A stretch of DNA of 35,489 nt from an uncultured Bacteroidota bacterium (lineage in GTDB: Bacteria; Bacteroidota; Bacteroidia; Flavobacteriales; Flavobacteriaceae): contig CACCIQ010000009.1 of NCBI GenBank assembly GCA_902546095.1, forward strand, positions 1-35,489, read 5' to 3'. The position numbers and the translations under genes are program-made. Below are positions 1 through 9,073 of this stretch, in pieces. Each line of letters opens with the position of its first letter. The stretch's first letter is position 1. The notes beneath the pieces are model-generated. The model saw nothing but the letters and a program-made list of their open reading frames with translations, searched no databases and had not been told where the DNA came from.

Positions 1-852
1 TTACTGATAATTTCCATTTTGGTATTTGGTTTAGTTAATCCAAAGATTGGGACTGAATTAAAAACAGTAAAAAGAGAGGGTGTAGATATAGTTTTTGCCA
101 TAGATGTTTCTAAAAGTATGTTAGCAGAGGATATTGCACCTAATAGAATTTTTAAAGCTAAAAGATTAGTTTCAGAGATTTTCAATAAGCTTGGATCTGA
201 TAGAGTTGGTATCATTGCATATGCATCTACCGCAATTCCTGTTTTACCAATAACTAATGATTTTTCATCAGCTAAAATGTTTTTAGAAAGTTTGAATACC
301 GATATGTTATCTTCTCAAGGTACATCAATTGTTGAGGCCATTGAATTATCTAAAGGATATTTTGATGATGAAAATCAAACCAATAGGGTACTATGTATTT
401 TATCTGATGGTGAGGATCACGAGTATGATGAGAATCAGTTTATTTCAACTCTCAGCGATAGTGGAATAATAATATTATCTGTTGGTCTTGGATCAACTAA
501 AGGTGCACCAATTCCAATTAAAGAAAATAATATTGTAAAGTCATATAAAAAAGATGATAAAGGAGAGGTAGTAATTACAAAATTAAATGATGAATTATTA
601 AAAAAAATTGCTACTCAATCTAGTGGAAAATATATAAAGGGTGATAACACCAGTTTAGTAGTTGATGAAATAATAAATGAATTAAAAGAGATGGATAAAA
701 AGGAGTTTGAATCTAAACAATTTGTCTCTTTTAAAGATCAATTTCAATGGTTTTTGGGTGCTGGATTACTATTATTTTTAGTTAACTCAATTATTTTTGA
801 TAAAAAAACTAAATGGATCGAAAAATTAAATTTGTTCAATGAAAACAACTAG
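1..852 (+). CDS. batB: BatB-like von Willebrand factor A membrane protein (5' end cut by window)
   Basis: The reading frame is open from base 1 and the bases before the TTG at 19 still encode hydrophobic residues, so this is the 3' part of a longer gene and the true start lies outside the window. A VWA domain follows: the metal-ion (MIDAS) motif DVSKS is at bases 103-117, a conserved Thr lies in the GTSIVEA segment, and SDGED follows further on. A C-terminal membrane helix lies near bases 745-800. BatA/BatB proteins are membrane-anchored VWA proteins of the Bacteroides aerotolerance operon, thought to act in a periplasmic complex; their biochemical role is unsettled. BatB is preferred over BatA because batC follows directly, overlapping by 14 nt. 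About 60 N-terminal residues are probably missing. Confidence 0.9.
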   Translation, partial: LLIISILVFGLVNPKIGTELKTVKREGVDIVFAIDVSKSMLAEDIAPNRIFKAKRLVSEIFNKLGSDRVGIIAYASTAIPVLPITNDFSSAKMFLESLNTDMLSSQGTSIVEAIELSKGYFDDENQTNRVLCILSDGEDHEYDENQFISTLSDSGIIILSVGLGSTKGAPIPIKENNIVKSYKKDDKGEVVITKLNDELLKKIATQSSGKYIKGDNTSLVVDEIINELKEMDKKEFESKQFVSFKDQFQWFLGAGLLLFLVNSIIFDKKTKWIEKLNLFNENN

Positions 853-1570
853 ATTATTCACTGCATTATTCTTTATTTTTGCTATCAGCTTTTCCCAAGA
901 TGAAGACAAAAAGAGTTCAAATAATTTTGTTTTTGACGGTAATCTTGAATTTCAAAAGGAGCGTTTTTCCGATGCTGAATATAATTATAGAAAAGCAACT
1001 TCCTTTGATTCTTTAAATTATAAGGCACCTTATAATTTAGGTAATTCACTATATAAAAATAATTTATCAAATGAGGCAAGATTCAGTTATAACAAATCAA
1101 TCAAAAAGTTAAATGATAAGGAAGACCTGCACAAAGCATATCATAATTTAGGTAATACATTTATGAATGATAAAAACTATCAGGGAGCAGTTGATAGTTT
1201 TAAAAAAGCATTATTGAATAATCCTGACGATGAAGAAACAAGATACAATTATGTACTAGCAAAAGAGTTATTAAAAAATCAAAATAATAATAAGGACAAT
1301 AAAGATAATAAGGACAATAAGGACAATAAGGATAAAGAAAAAAACAAGGATCAAAATAAAGATCAAGAAAAAGATGATGATAAAGACAAGAAGGATAAAG
1401 AACAGGATAACAAATCAGAGCCGAAAAAAGAACCTTCAAAACAAGAAATTTCTCCTCAGCAACTAAAAAGTATTTTAGAAGCTATGAGCAAAGAAGAGAA
1501 AAAAGTTCAAGAAAAAGTTAATAAGAAAAAGTTTAAAGGGAACCCTAAACCTAATAAGAAAGATTGGTAG
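839..1570 (+). CDS. batC: BatC-like TPR protein with Lys/Asp-rich tail
   Basis: This 243-residue protein has an N-terminal signal peptide (about residues 1-19), tetratricopeptide repeats at about 30-145, with the YNLGNSLYKN and YHNLGNTFMN segments typical of TPR helices, and a highly charged tail at about 148-205 rich in Lys, Asp, Asn and Gln. Part of the tail is a perfect-period NKD repeat (bases 1289-1333). TPRs mediate protein contacts, so it is presumed to assemble with the VWA proteins BatA/BatB in the periplasm. The start overlaps batB by 14 nt and the stop is one base from batD, which points to translational coupling in one operon. The assignment rests on gene order plus TPR content. 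Confidence 0.88.
   Translation: MKTTRLFTALFFIFAISFSQDEDKKSSNNFVFDGNLEFQKERFSDAEYNYRKATSFDSLNYKAPYNLGNSLYKNNLSNEARFSYNKSIKKLNDKEDLHKAYHNLGNTFMNDKNYQGAVDSFKKALLNNPDDEETRYNYVLAKELLKNQNNNKDNKDNKDNKDNKDKEKNKDQNKDQEKDDDKDKKDKEQDNKSEPKKEPSKQEISPQQLKSILEAMSKEEKKVQEKVNKKKFKGNPKPNKKDW
1289..1333 (+). repeat. 9-bp tandem repeat in batC (NKD x5)
   Basis: Five consecutive 9-bp units of the form AATAAGGAC (variants AATAAAGAT and AATAAGGAT) encode Asn-Lys-Asp five times in frame. The unit length is a multiple of three, so gain or loss of units would change tail length without a frameshift. Confidence 0.9.
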
Positions 1571-1571
1571 A

Positions 1572-3320
1572 ATGAAAAATAATTTTTTGTTAATACTCAC
1601 ATTTTTTTATTGCACGTTAACATGGACACAGGTTAAGTTCGAAGCTGAGGTTAGTAAAAACAAACTTGGTGTAAATGAAAACTTAAGGATAGATTTTAAA
1701 ATGAATAAGGATGGTGATAATTTTTCTCCTCCAAACTTTGAAGGTTTCAATATTGTCGGAGGTCCAAATCAGTCAGTTAGCAATAGCTGGATAAATGGGA
1801 CTAGAACATTTTCAAAAACATACTCTTATTTTTTATCACCAATAAAAAGAGGAAGGTTTACAATCGGTCAGGCATCAATTGAAATTGAGGGAGATATATA
1901 TAAAACTTCACCAGTCGATATTCAAGTTGTTGAAGCTGTTGATTCATCTGCTTCTCCAAACAGTACAAGTAAGCTAGTTGATGATGATATTCAACTTGTT
2001 GCTGAATTATCTAAAAGTAATCCCTATTTGAATGAACCAATTTCCATAGTATATAAATTATTTTTTAGTCCAGAAATTAATGTCAGAAATTTAGGGGAGA
2101 TTGATTCGCCGGAGTTTAAAAACTTTTGGTCACAAAAAATTGATGTTCCAAGATTAGAGATTAAGCGTTCCTCTTTGAATGGGAAGAGCTATAACTATGT
2201 TACCTGGAAAAAAACATTGCTTTATCCACAAAAGGAAGGTAAACTAGAAATTAATCCAATGACTTTAGACGTTTCAATTGATGTTCCTACAAACAGAAGA
2301 GATTTTTTTGGAAATATAATTTATAATCAAACATCAAGTAAAGTTTCATCAAATAAAAAGGTAGTTAACGTTAAATCTTTACCTACAGAAAATAAACCAG
2401 AAGATTTTTTTGGTGCTGTTGGAGATTTTAATATTTCATTAAATTCTAATAAGAATGAGTTAAAAGCTACAGAATCCTTTCAGGTTGAACTTAAAATTTC
2501 TGGCTCTGGAAATTTAAAATTATTTTCAATCCCTGATCTAATTGTTCCATCATCTTTGGAAAAGTATGATCCAGAATATTCAGAAAGTGTGAAAATAGGC
2601 TTAGCAGGCATGAATGGAAATATTTCAAATACATATACTATTGTTCCACAATTTCAAGGTAAGTATCCTATCCCAAGAGTAAAGTTCTCATTTTTTAATC
2701 CTAGATTAAATAAGTATTCTACAATATTTAGTGATGAAGAAATTGTTGACGTTTATGATGGGCCAATTGTTTCAAATGATAATAGTAATGTTGCGGTTGA
2801 GGATAATAAAATTGTTTCAAATTCACTGCAATTTAATTTTATTGAACTTAACTCTGAATTTGATAACATAAGTAAAAGCGATCGCATTTTAGATAAGTAT
2901 ATTAACTATATTATTATTTTGCCTATAGTATTAATTATGTGTGTTTTTATTTATTTGAAAACCAAAAAGAAGTCTATTTCGCAAAGTGAGAAGAATGCAG
3001 AGGAAGCTAAAAAATTAGCATATAAGTTTTTAGAAAATGCGAAGGATGATATAATGAATACAGATCTTTTTTATATTTCTTTGGAGAAAGCTTTATTCAA
3101 CTTCTTAAAATCTAGATTTGATTTTCAGACAACAGAGTTTTCAAAAGAAAAAATTAAATTAAAACTTTCAAAAAAGAACATTCCCGATAGTGTAATAGAT
3201 TCACTTATTGGAATTTTGAATAGTTGTGAGTATGCTAGATATACACCCTCCTCATCAAAAGAAATGAAAGTTGATTATGATAAAGCTGTTGATGTAATAT
3301 CCAATATTGAAAAGTCATGA
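1572..3320 (+). CDS. batD: BatD family protein (oxygen tolerance)
   Basis: The product is 582 residues, usual for BatD. It begins with a signal peptide (about 1-19), continues with a long periplasmic part of beta-sandwich character, and has one membrane helix near residues 440-462 followed by Lys-rich cytoplasmic sequence and a roughly 110-residue helical tail. BatD proteins are encoded with BatA, B, C and E and are assumed to form an envelope complex tied to stress or oxygen tolerance; no enzymatic activity is established. It starts one base after batC and ends in an ATGA overlap with batE, so it is a middle gene of the operon. The call combines length, topology and position between batC and batE. 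Confidence 0.88.
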   Translation: MKNNFLLILTFFYCTLTWTQVKFEAEVSKNKLGVNENLRIDFKMNKDGDNFSPPNFEGFNIVGGPNQSVSNSWINGTRTFSKTYSYFLSPIKRGRFTIGQASIEIEGDIYKTSPVDIQVVEAVDSSASPNSTSKLVDDDIQLVAELSKSNPYLNEPISIVYKLFFSPEINVRNLGEIDSPEFKNFWSQKIDVPRLEIKRSSLNGKSYNYVTWKKTLLYPQKEGKLEINPMTLDVSIDVPTNRRDFFGNIIYNQTSSKVSSNKKVVNVKSLPTENKPEDFFGAVGDFNISLNSNKNELKATESFQVELKISGSGNLKLFSIPDLIVPSSLEKYDPEYSESVKIGLAGMNGNISNTYTIVPQFQGKYPIPRVKFSFFNPRLNKYSTIFSDEEIVDVYDGPIVSNDNSNVAVEDNKIVSNSLQFNFIELNSEFDNISKSDRILDKYINYIIILPIVLIMCVFIYLKTKKKSISQSEKNAEEAKKLAYKFLENAKDDIMNTDLFYISLEKALFNFLKSRFDFQTTEFSKEKIKLKLSKKNIPDSVIDSLIGILNSCEYARYTPSSSKEMKVDYDKAVDVISNIEKS

Positions 3321-4063
3321 AATTAAACATTATAACCTTGTTGTTTTTCTCATTTTGTATCGGTCAAAACGCCGAGTTATTTGATAAGGGAAATGATCTG
3401 TACAATCAGGGAAGATATTTAGAAGCAATTGAAAGTTATGGTGATATAATAAAAGATGGTAAGCATTCGTCAGAGCTATATTACAATATGGGAAATTCCT
3501 ATTATAAGTTGAACGATATTGCAAACTCAATATTTTATTATGAAAAAGCTTTACTACTAAATCCAAAGAGTGAAAAAATAACCAATAATTTATCTTTTGC
3601 ACAAAACATGTTAATTGATAAAATTGAGCCACTTCCTCAGAATCAAATCAATTCTTTTTTTAGTAGTATTATAAATTTATTTGATTATTCTATTTGGCAG
3701 TATATTTTTGTGTTTTTTGAATTCACTGCTGTAATATTTTTAATTTTGTATTTAATTAGTAAAACACCTTTAAACAAAAAAAGATATTTTATATCTGCAT
3801 TAACATTATCATTATTTTTTGTTTTAAGCTTAATAGCAGCAAATATTTCAAAAAATAATTATGTGAATGACAATCCAGCAATTATATTTGATAAACAGGT
3901 TGACTTAAGGACAGAACCAAATTTAAGATCAGAGGAAATAAATACTTTACATGAGGGAACAAAATTGAATATTATTGAAAAGATTGATGATTGGAGTTAT
4001 ATTGAGCTTAAAAACGGAAATAAAGGATGGCTTACTTCATCATCCTACAGGTTAATTAGATAG
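3317..4063 (+). CDS. batE: BatE-like TPR and SH3 domain protein
   Basis: This 248-residue protein has a signal peptide (about 1-16), TPR units at about 18-100 (including LYYNMGNSYYKLND), two membrane helices near 128-150 and 158-178, and a bacterial SH3-like domain at about 183-246 containing DLRTEPNLRSEEI and a WSYIELKNGNKGWL segment. This order is characteristic of BatE. The SH3 part may bind envelope polymer or a partner protein, which is inference. The start codon overlaps the batD stop (ATGA), and the 3' end overlaps the convergent cvpA-like gene by 8 nt, so the Bat operon ends here. Confidence 0.87.
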   Translation: MKLNIITLLFFSFCIGQNAELFDKGNDLYNQGRYLEAIESYGDIIKDGKHSSELYYNMGNSYYKLNDIANSIFYYEKALLLNPKSEKITNNLSFAQNMLIDKIEPLPQNQINSFFSSIINLFDYSIWQYIFVFFEFTAVIFLILYLISKTPLNKKRYFISALTLSLFFVLSLIAANISKNNYVNDNPAIIFDKQVDLRTEPNLRSEEINTLHEGTKLNIIEKIDDWSYIELKNGNKGWLTSSSYRLIR

Positions 4064-4556
4064 TCAAAGAGTTATTGTCCAATAACTCTAATAATAAATC
4101 ACCAATCTTTAAAAGCACAGGATAAATTTTTGAATTATTTGCTTCATCACCTGGTATAATTTCAATCAAAAAAAGATCAGATAAATAATTTATTACCATT
4201 GAAATTGAAACAATTATAATAATAAATTTCAGAGAACTAAAGACACCTCCTAATATTCTATTTATAGTTCCTAGGGAAATAAACTTAATCAGTTTTGTGA
4301 GGGATTTACCTGCAATTGTAAAGCAAAGTGATGTGACAATGAATAATAAAACAAAACTGATAATATTTAGAAATTTAATATCAATTTCAATATAATTTTC
4401 AATTATTTTGGACAAATCATCCGAAAATGTATATGAAATAATAGCTCCGATAAATAAGCCTAGGAAGGATGCTATCTCATTTATAAATCCATTTGAAACA
4501 CCCTTTATAAATGCATAAAGAATTATTACAATAATTATTAAATCTATATAAATCAA
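4056..4556 (-). CDS. CvpA family membrane protein
   Basis: This 166-residue protein has four predicted membrane helices, starting with IDLIIIVIILYAFIKGVSNG, and a conserved Gly-rich pattern (FIGAIISYTFS) typical of the CvpA/colicin V production family. CvpA homologues are inner-membrane proteins linked to envelope homeostasis; in Escherichia coli the gene was first noted for colicin V production, but no colicin locus is present here. It converges on batE with an 8-nt overlap and diverges from the YqaA-like gene with a 43-bp gap, so both probably use promoters in 4557-4599. Confidence 0.8.
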   Translation of the reverse strand: MIYIDLIIIVIILYAFIKGVSNGFINEIASFLGLFIGAIISYTFSDDLSKIIENYIEIDIKFLNIISFVLLFIVTSLCFTIAGKSLTKLIKFISLGTINRILGGVFSSLKFIIIIVSISMVINYLSDLFLIEIIPGDEANNSKIYPVLLKIGDLLLELLDNNSLTI

Positions 4557-4599
4557 AATTTAAAGTATAATTTTAATATAGCATAAATTTAAAATTAAA

Positions 4600-5061
4600 A
4601 TGGAATACTTTACAGATTTAGGATATTTAGGTTTATTCATATCTTGTTTTTTAGCTGCCACATTTATTATTCCATTTAGTCCTGAAGTTATTTTAGGAAT
4701 ATTAATTGTAAAAGGTTTTAGCCTTCCAGTTACAATTTTTGTTGCAACAATTGGTAATTGGCTTGGTGGAATGACATCATATTTTGTCGGAAGAATAGGT
4801 GATTGGAAAAAAATAGAAAAATATTTCAAGATTAAAAAAGAAAAGGTTTTAGCATTTAAAATTAAAATTGATAAATGGGGAAGTATACTGGCATTTTTTA
4901 CATGGTTCCCATTGGGTGGAGATATTTTAGCTCTGAGCCTAGGATTTTTTAAGGTAGACTCTTACAGGGTTGCTTTGTGGATGCTAATAGGTAAGTTTTT
5001 TAGATTTGTAGTATCCGCATTAATAATTTACTATGGATTTGATTTAATTAAATTCTGGTGA
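4600..5061 (+). CDS. YqaA family VTT-domain (DedA-related) membrane protein
   Basis: The 153-residue protein is strongly hydrophobic with four or five membrane segments. It carries the features of the short YqaA branch of the VTT/SNARE-associated family: FIIPFSPEVILG near the start, GNWLGGMTSYFVGRIG in the middle and the WFPLGGDILALSLGF segment. DedA/VTT proteins are linked to lipid scrambling and membrane homeostasis; no substrate can be named for this one. It starts 43 bp from the divergent cvpA-like gene and is followed after 42 bp by pheS on the same strand, possibly co-transcribed. Confidence 0.82.
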   Translation: MEYFTDLGYLGLFISCFLAATFIIPFSPEVILGILIVKGFSLPVTIFVATIGNWLGGMTSYFVGRIGDWKKIEKYFKIKKEKVLAFKIKIDKWGSILAFFTWFPLGGDILALSLGFFKVDSYRVALWMLIGKFFRFVVSALIIYYGFDLIKFW

Positions 5062-5103
5062 AGTTTTAAAATTTAATTTTATTAAGATATTTTAGCAATA
5101 TTA

Positions 5104-6120
5104 ATGATTGAAGAAATAAATAAACATATAGCTGATTTAGAAAAAATTAAACCTAAGGACAGTGATGAGCTTGAGAAGTTTAGAATAAAATATATTTCTA
5201 AAAAAGGGATTGTACCCTTTTTATTTTCAAAATTAAAGGAAATACCAGATGCTCAAAAAAGGGAAGTTGGTTTAAAAATTAACTCCATTAAAGAGAAGGT
5301 TAATGAAATTTTATCCAAACAAAAGAAAAAGTTTATGAAAACATGCTCGGATCAAAGTTCCGACGATTTAACTAAACCAGCAAATTTTATAAAGTTAGGG
5401 TCTAGACATCCAATATCAATTGTCAAAAATAAAATCATCGATATATTTTTAAAAATAGGATTTGATATTTCAGAAGGTCCTGAAATTGAAGATGATTGGC
5501 ATAATTTTACTGCTCTTAATTTACCAGAGCATCATCCTGCTAGGGATATGCAGGATACCTTTTATATTAATAAAAATCCTGATTGGCTCCTAAGAACTCA
5601 TACCTCATCAGTTCAAATAAGACATATGGAAAACAATGATCCGCCAATAAGAACCATCTCACCTGGAAGGGTTTACAGAAATGAAGATATTTCTGCTAGG
5701 TCACATTGTTTTTTTCATCAGGTTGAAGGTCTATACATTGACAAGGGTGTTTCATTTGTTGATTTAAAACAAACGCTTTTGCATTTTACAAAAGAATTGT
5801 TTGGAAAAAGTAAAATTAGATTAAGACCTTCATATTTTCCATTTACTGAGCCTAGTGCAGAACTTGATATATATTGGGGTCTTGAATCTGAGGCTGATTA
5901 CAGGATAACTAAAGGAACTGGATGGTTAGAGATATTGGGATGTGGTATGGTTGATCCGAATGTTTTACAAAACTGTAAAATTGATACTGAAAAATTTTCT
6001 GGATTTGCATTTGGACTTGGTATTGAAAGAATAGCTATGCTTCTTTATCAAATTGAAGATATTAGAACTTTGTATGAAAATGATTTGAGATTTTTAAATC
6101 AGTTCAGATCATCAATTTAG
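5104..6120 (+). CDS. pheS: Phenylalanine--tRNA ligase alpha subunit
   Basis: PheS charges tRNA-Phe with phenylalanine as part of an alpha2-beta2 enzyme. The 338-residue protein has an N-terminal helical arm (1-80) and the class II catalytic domain: [12 protein letters not shown] at 144-155, RTHTSSVQ at 164-171, motif 2 from [14 protein letters not shown] (188-201), FTEPSAELD near 247-255, and motif 3 [15 protein letters not shown] at 300-314. Length is normal for the family. The beta subunit gene pheT is not next to it, as is common in Bacteroidota. Its end overlaps the convergent gpsA gene by 9 nt. I did not see an attenuator in the 42-bp upstream gap. Confidence 0.96.
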   Translation: MIEEINKHIADLEKIKPKDSDELEKFRIKYISKKGIVPFLFSKLKEIPDAQKREVGLKINSIKEKVNEILSKQKKKFMKTCSDQSSDDLTKPANFIKLGSRHPISIVKNKIIDIFLKIGFDISEGPEIEDDWHNFTALNLPEHHPARDMQDTFYINKNPDWLLRTHTSSVQIRHMENNDPPIRTISPGRVYRNEDISARSHCFFHQVEGLYIDKGVSFVDLKQTLLHFTKELFGKSKIRLRPSYFPFTEPSAELDIYWGLESEADYRITKGTGWLEILGCGMVDPNVLQNCKIDTEKFSGFAFGLGIERIAMLLYQIEDIRTLYENDLRFLNQFRSSI

Positions 6121-7107
6121 TTTTTCAGCTAAAAGCTTTAATTCTAATTCTGCATTTTTATTATTGTACAATATTTCATGTACAACTTTTATAATTTCAA
6201 AATTCATATTTTTTGATTTTGAAATCTCATATGCATTTTTTGTAGCATAATAACCCTCAACAATCATTGACATTTTTGAGATAGCTTTTTTTACAGGCAG
6301 CCCTTTTCCTATCATTTCACCAAAAGTCCTATTTCTACTATGTTTAGAGTATGTAGTTACCAAAAGGTCGCCAATGTATGCTGAATGGCTAAATTCACGC
6401 TTTACGTTATCTATTGATTTAATAAAATTTATCATTTCTTTAGTGCAATGACTAATTAGTACACTTATAAAATTATCTCCATAGCCTAAACCAAAAGAAA
6501 TTCCAACCAAAATTGAATATATATTTTTTAATGTTGCTGCATATTCAATTCCGATTACATCATTAGATATTGACGTATGAACGTATGGAGAAAATAATTT
6601 TTTTGATAAATATTTTGAAATTTCATCGTTTGATGAACCAACGGTTAAGTAGGATAGTTTTTCTTTGGCAATTTCCTCCGCATGAGTTGGACCACTTAAA
6701 ATACCTAAATTTTTATATGGTATATTGTATTCTTTGTGGAGATGCTCAGTAATTACCAAATGGGATTCTGGAATCACGCCTTTTGATCCAGAAAAAATAA
6801 TTTTATTAGCTAAGGCAGTTTTATGTTCATTTAAACTTTTTTCAATATAAGGTGAAGGAATAGCAATAATTAGAATATCTGAGTTATCAATAATGAAATT
6901 TAAATCTGAACTAATATTCATTTTATCAGTATCAATTTCTAAATCTTTTAAGTATTTTGGATTTTTTTTTGTTTTAATTATTTCTTTGATTTGAATATCG
7001 TTTCTACTGTGCCAAAAAATTTTATCGCAATTCTCTGAAAGCATCTTAACTAAAGCAGTTCCCCAACTTCCAGCTCCCAATACACCAATATTTTTATTAA
7101 AACTCAT
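6112..7107 (-). CDS. gpsA: Glycerol-3-phosphate dehydrogenase [NAD(P)+]
   Basis: GpsA reduces dihydroxyacetone phosphate to sn-glycerol 3-phosphate, the backbone of phospholipids, in the cytoplasm. The 331-residue protein has the Rossmann dinucleotide motif GAGSWG at 11-16, the SKG segment at 108-110, SGPTHAEEI at 138-146, the catalytic Lys194 in AATLKNIYS, and the C-terminal [18 protein letters not shown] substrate segment. Length and motif order are typical. It is convergent with pheS (9-nt overlap). A perfect TAnnTTTG -7 element lies 28 nt upstream of its ATG on the minus strand, so it probably has its own promoter. Confidence 0.96.
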   Translation of the reverse strand: MSFNKNIGVLGAGSWGTALVKMLSENCDKIFWHSRNDIQIKEIIKTKKNPKYLKDLEIDTDKMNISSDLNFIIDNSDILIIAIPSPYIEKSLNEHKTALANKIIFSGSKGVIPESHLVITEHLHKEYNIPYKNLGILSGPTHAEEIAKEKLSYLTVGSSNDEISKYLSKKLFSPYVHTSISNDVIGIEYAATLKNIYSILVGISFGLGYGDNFISVLISHCTKEMINFIKSIDNVKREFSHSAYIGDLLVTTYSKHSRNRTFGEMIGKGLPVKKAISKMSMIVEGYYATKNAYEISKSKNMNFEIIKVVHEILYNNKNAELELKLLAEKLN

Positions 7108-7135
7108 TTTAACAATTCTTTAATAAAATTCGAAA

Positions 7136-7143
7136 CAAATTTA
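7136..7143 (-). promoter_or_regulatory. Candidate gpsA -7 element
   Basis: On the minus strand these bases read TAAATTTG, a perfect match to the Bacteroidota -7 consensus TAnnTTTG, ending 28 nt before the gpsA ATG. No clear -33 TTG is visible at the usual distance, so confidence is moderate. Confidence 0.45.
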
Positions 7144-7185
7144 AACTAATTTTAATTTGTTAGTTTTTCATAGTTTGTTTAGCCT

Positions 7186-7214
7186 AAGACACTCTACCAA
7201 GAGTGTTTTTTGCT
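7186..7214 (+). terminator. Strong intrinsic terminator in plus orientation with no obvious plus-strand gene
   Basis: A 7-bp perfect stem (ACACTCT / AGAGTGT, 7189-7195 and 7200-7206) with an ACCA loop is extended by weaker pairs at its base and followed by a T-rich run (TTTTTTGCTTTT). The U-tract lies on the plus strand. The nearest plus-strand gene, pheS, ends over 1 kb upstream. On the minus strand the hairpin sits just after the stop of the 7216-7560 gene but lacks a U-tract there. Confidence 0.65.
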
Positions 7215-7215
7215 T

Positions 7216-7560
7216 TTAAGTCATCATCAGAAAATAAATTGATATAGAATAGAAAACAAACAACCTAAAAAATTTTTTTCTTGACTCAACTACCTTGTTA
7301 TGTAAATAAAATCCCAATAAAACAATAATAAAAGTTACTAAGTTTTTTTCTTCAAAAATTACATCAGATAATACCCACAAAAGTGAGACTGAAAATTTAA
7401 AAAAAACAAAAATTAAAGTAATTAGGGATATCCTAAAATCATTAATTGAATATTGTTTTTTTAAAATTAATTTATAACAAAAGTTTATAGAGCAATAAAT
7501 TAGAAATATAAGTGATATATATTTTAGAAGCGAATCAATAATTAATAAAGTGTCGGTCAT
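7216..7560 (-). CDS. Small integral membrane protein of unknown function
   Basis: I do not recognise this 114-residue protein. It is almost entirely hydrophobic, with about four membrane helices (near 12-32, 43-65, 70-87 and 95-113) and short basic loops. Its start codon lies one base after the stop of the ABC ATPase gene on the same strand, so it is probably the last gene of the serine hydrolase - ABC ATPase cluster. It is too short and too generic to be assigned as an ABC permease. A hairpin follows 10 nt after its stop. Confidence 0.6.
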   Translation of the reverse strand: MTDTLLIIDSLLKYISLIFLIYCSINFCYKLILKKQYSINDFRISLITLIFVFFKFSVSLLWVLSDVIFEEKNLVTFIIVLLGFYLHNKVVESRKKFFRLFVFYSISIYFLMMT

Positions 7561-7561
7561 T

Positions 7562-9073
7562 TTAAATTATTGCATCAATGAGCTTTTTGGTATACTTTTT
7601 TGGATTTTTAAATAGATTATTAGTGACATTTTCATCCACTATTTGACCGTCTTTTAAAACAATAATTCTATCAGACATAATTTTAACAAGTGCAAGATCA
7701 TGGGAAATAAAAATATAAGTTAGTTTCATTTCCTTCTTTAAACTATCCAATAATTTAAGTATTGAAAATTGAATTGATTTATCTAAGGCAGAAACACATT
7801 CATCGCATATTATAAGCTTTGGCTTTAAGCACAGCGCTCTAGCTATTACCACCCTTTGTCTCTCGCCTCCAGATAATTCTGAAGGGTATTTGTGATATAA
7901 ATCTTCTTTTAATTTTACCTTGTTTAAATAATCATATGCCTTATTGTTTAATTCATCTTTATTTAATTTAAAATGAACTTTCATTGGTTCCTTTATTTGA
8001 TCTATGATTTTGATATTTGGATTTAATGCTGAATATGGGTCTTGAAAAATTAGTTGAATTTCTTTACTCAAATTATACCTACTGATTGATTTAATCTCTT
8101 TCCCTTTGTAATGTATTTTACCATCATAGTTTTTATAAAAACCAATGATACATCTTGATATTGTTGTTTTGCCTGAACCTGACTGTCCAATTATACCAAT
8201 AGTTTCTCCCTCAATAATTTTGAAACTTATATTTTGCAATATATGTTTTCCTTTAATTGATAATTCTAAATTTTCTATGTTCAGAATTTTATTTGCCTTA
8301 ACGATTTTCTTTCTTTTACTTTTTTTTAATTTATTATTTTGATCAATGAGTTTTTTCGTGTAATTCTCTTTCGGATTTTTAAAAACTTTATTGGTTGATC
8401 CTTCTTCAACAATTAACCCATCATTCATTACCAAAACGTAATTAGAAATTTTGGATACTAAATTTAGGTTGTGGCTTACAATAATAAGACTAAGTTTATA
8501 TTCATTCTTCAATTCCATCAAAAGATTAATAATATCTTTTTTTATCAGACTATCCAAAGATGAAGTAGCTTCATCAGCAATTATTAAGTTCGGCTCTTTG
8601 GCAATTGCAATAGCTATCATTATTCTTTGTTGTTGACCTCCGCTTAATTGGTGAGGATACTTATTACATGTAAGTTCAGGTTCATCAATTTTAACCTTGT
8701 TAATTAAACTTAAAACTTGATTTTTGTCTTTAATTTTCAAGGCCTCTAAAATCTGTTCGCCGCATTTCATGCTTGGGTTTAAATAACTCATCGGATCTTG
8801 AAAAATTATAGAAATCTCATTCCTAATAATATTATCCTGATTGTTTTTGTCAATTAATTCATCAGCATAAAAAATTTCACCACTCTGATTAAGCCCTTTG
8901 AATTTTATAAGTGATAAAATGCTAAGAGCAGTTAATGATTTTCCACTGCCTGATTCACCAATAATTCCAAGAATTTCATTTCTATTAAGGTCAAATGAAA
9001 TTCCTTTAACTAATTTTTTATTTTCTGATGATACTTTTAAGTTATTAACTGAGATTAATTTAGACTTCATCAA
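7562..9073 (-). CDS. Duplicated ABC transporter ATPase, oligopeptide/dipeptide (YejF-like) type
   Basis: The 503-residue protein holds two complete nucleotide-binding domains in one chain. Domain 1 has Walker A GESGSGKS (39-46), Q-loop around Gln89, signature LSGGQ (140-144), Walker B IIADE (161-165) and switch His198. Domain 2 has GQSGSGKT (293-300), Gln341, LSGGE (397-401), IICDE (418-422) and a later SHD switch. A Lys-rich linker (244-257) joins them. Fused pairs of this kind (YejF, GsiA) energise import of peptides or peptide-like molecules, but no permease or binding-protein gene is in the window, so the substrate is unknown. The start overlaps the end of the serine hydrolase gene by 14 nt. 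Confidence 0.92.
   Translation of the reverse strand: MMKSKLISVNNLKVSSENKKLVKGISFDLNRNEILGIIGESGSGKSLTALSILSLIKFKGLNQSGEIFYADELIDKNNQDNIIRNEISIIFQDPMSYLNPSMKCGEQILEALKIKDKNQVLSLINKVKIDEPELTCNKYPHQLSGGQQQRIMIAIAIAKEPNLIIADEATSSLDSLIKKDIINLLMELKNEYKLSLIIVSHNLNLVSKISNYVLVMNDGLIVEEGSTNKVFKNPKENYTKKLIDQNNKLKKSKRKKIVKANKILNIENLELSIKGKHILQNISFKIIEGETIGIIGQSGSGKTTISRCIIGFYKNYDGKIHYKGKEIKSISRYNLSKEIQLIFQDPYSALNPNIKIIDQIKEPMKVHFKLNKDELNNKAYDYLNKVKLKEDLYHKYPSELSGGERQRVVIARALCLKPKLIICDECVSALDKSIQFSILKLLDSLKKEMKLTYIFISHDLALVKIMSDRIIVLKDGQIVDENVTNNLFKNPKKYTKKLIDAII

Noticed and set aside
1289-1333. Possible CRISPR-like short repeats
   Set aside because: Units are contiguous 9-mers in a coding frame without spacers.
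1200-1439. Minus-strand open frame rich in Tyr, Cys and Pro
   Set aside because: It is the complement of the Lys/Asp repeat in batC; the composition follows from the repeat, and batC has clear TPR homology.
4056-4556. Colicin V production locus
   Set aside because: Only the CvpA family name suggests it; there is no bacteriocin precursor or export gene nearby.
4560-4829. Minus-strand 89-residue open frame near the cvpA-like gene
   Set aside because: It lies antisense to the YqaA-like gene, which has recognisable VTT motifs, and has no signal or domain of its own.
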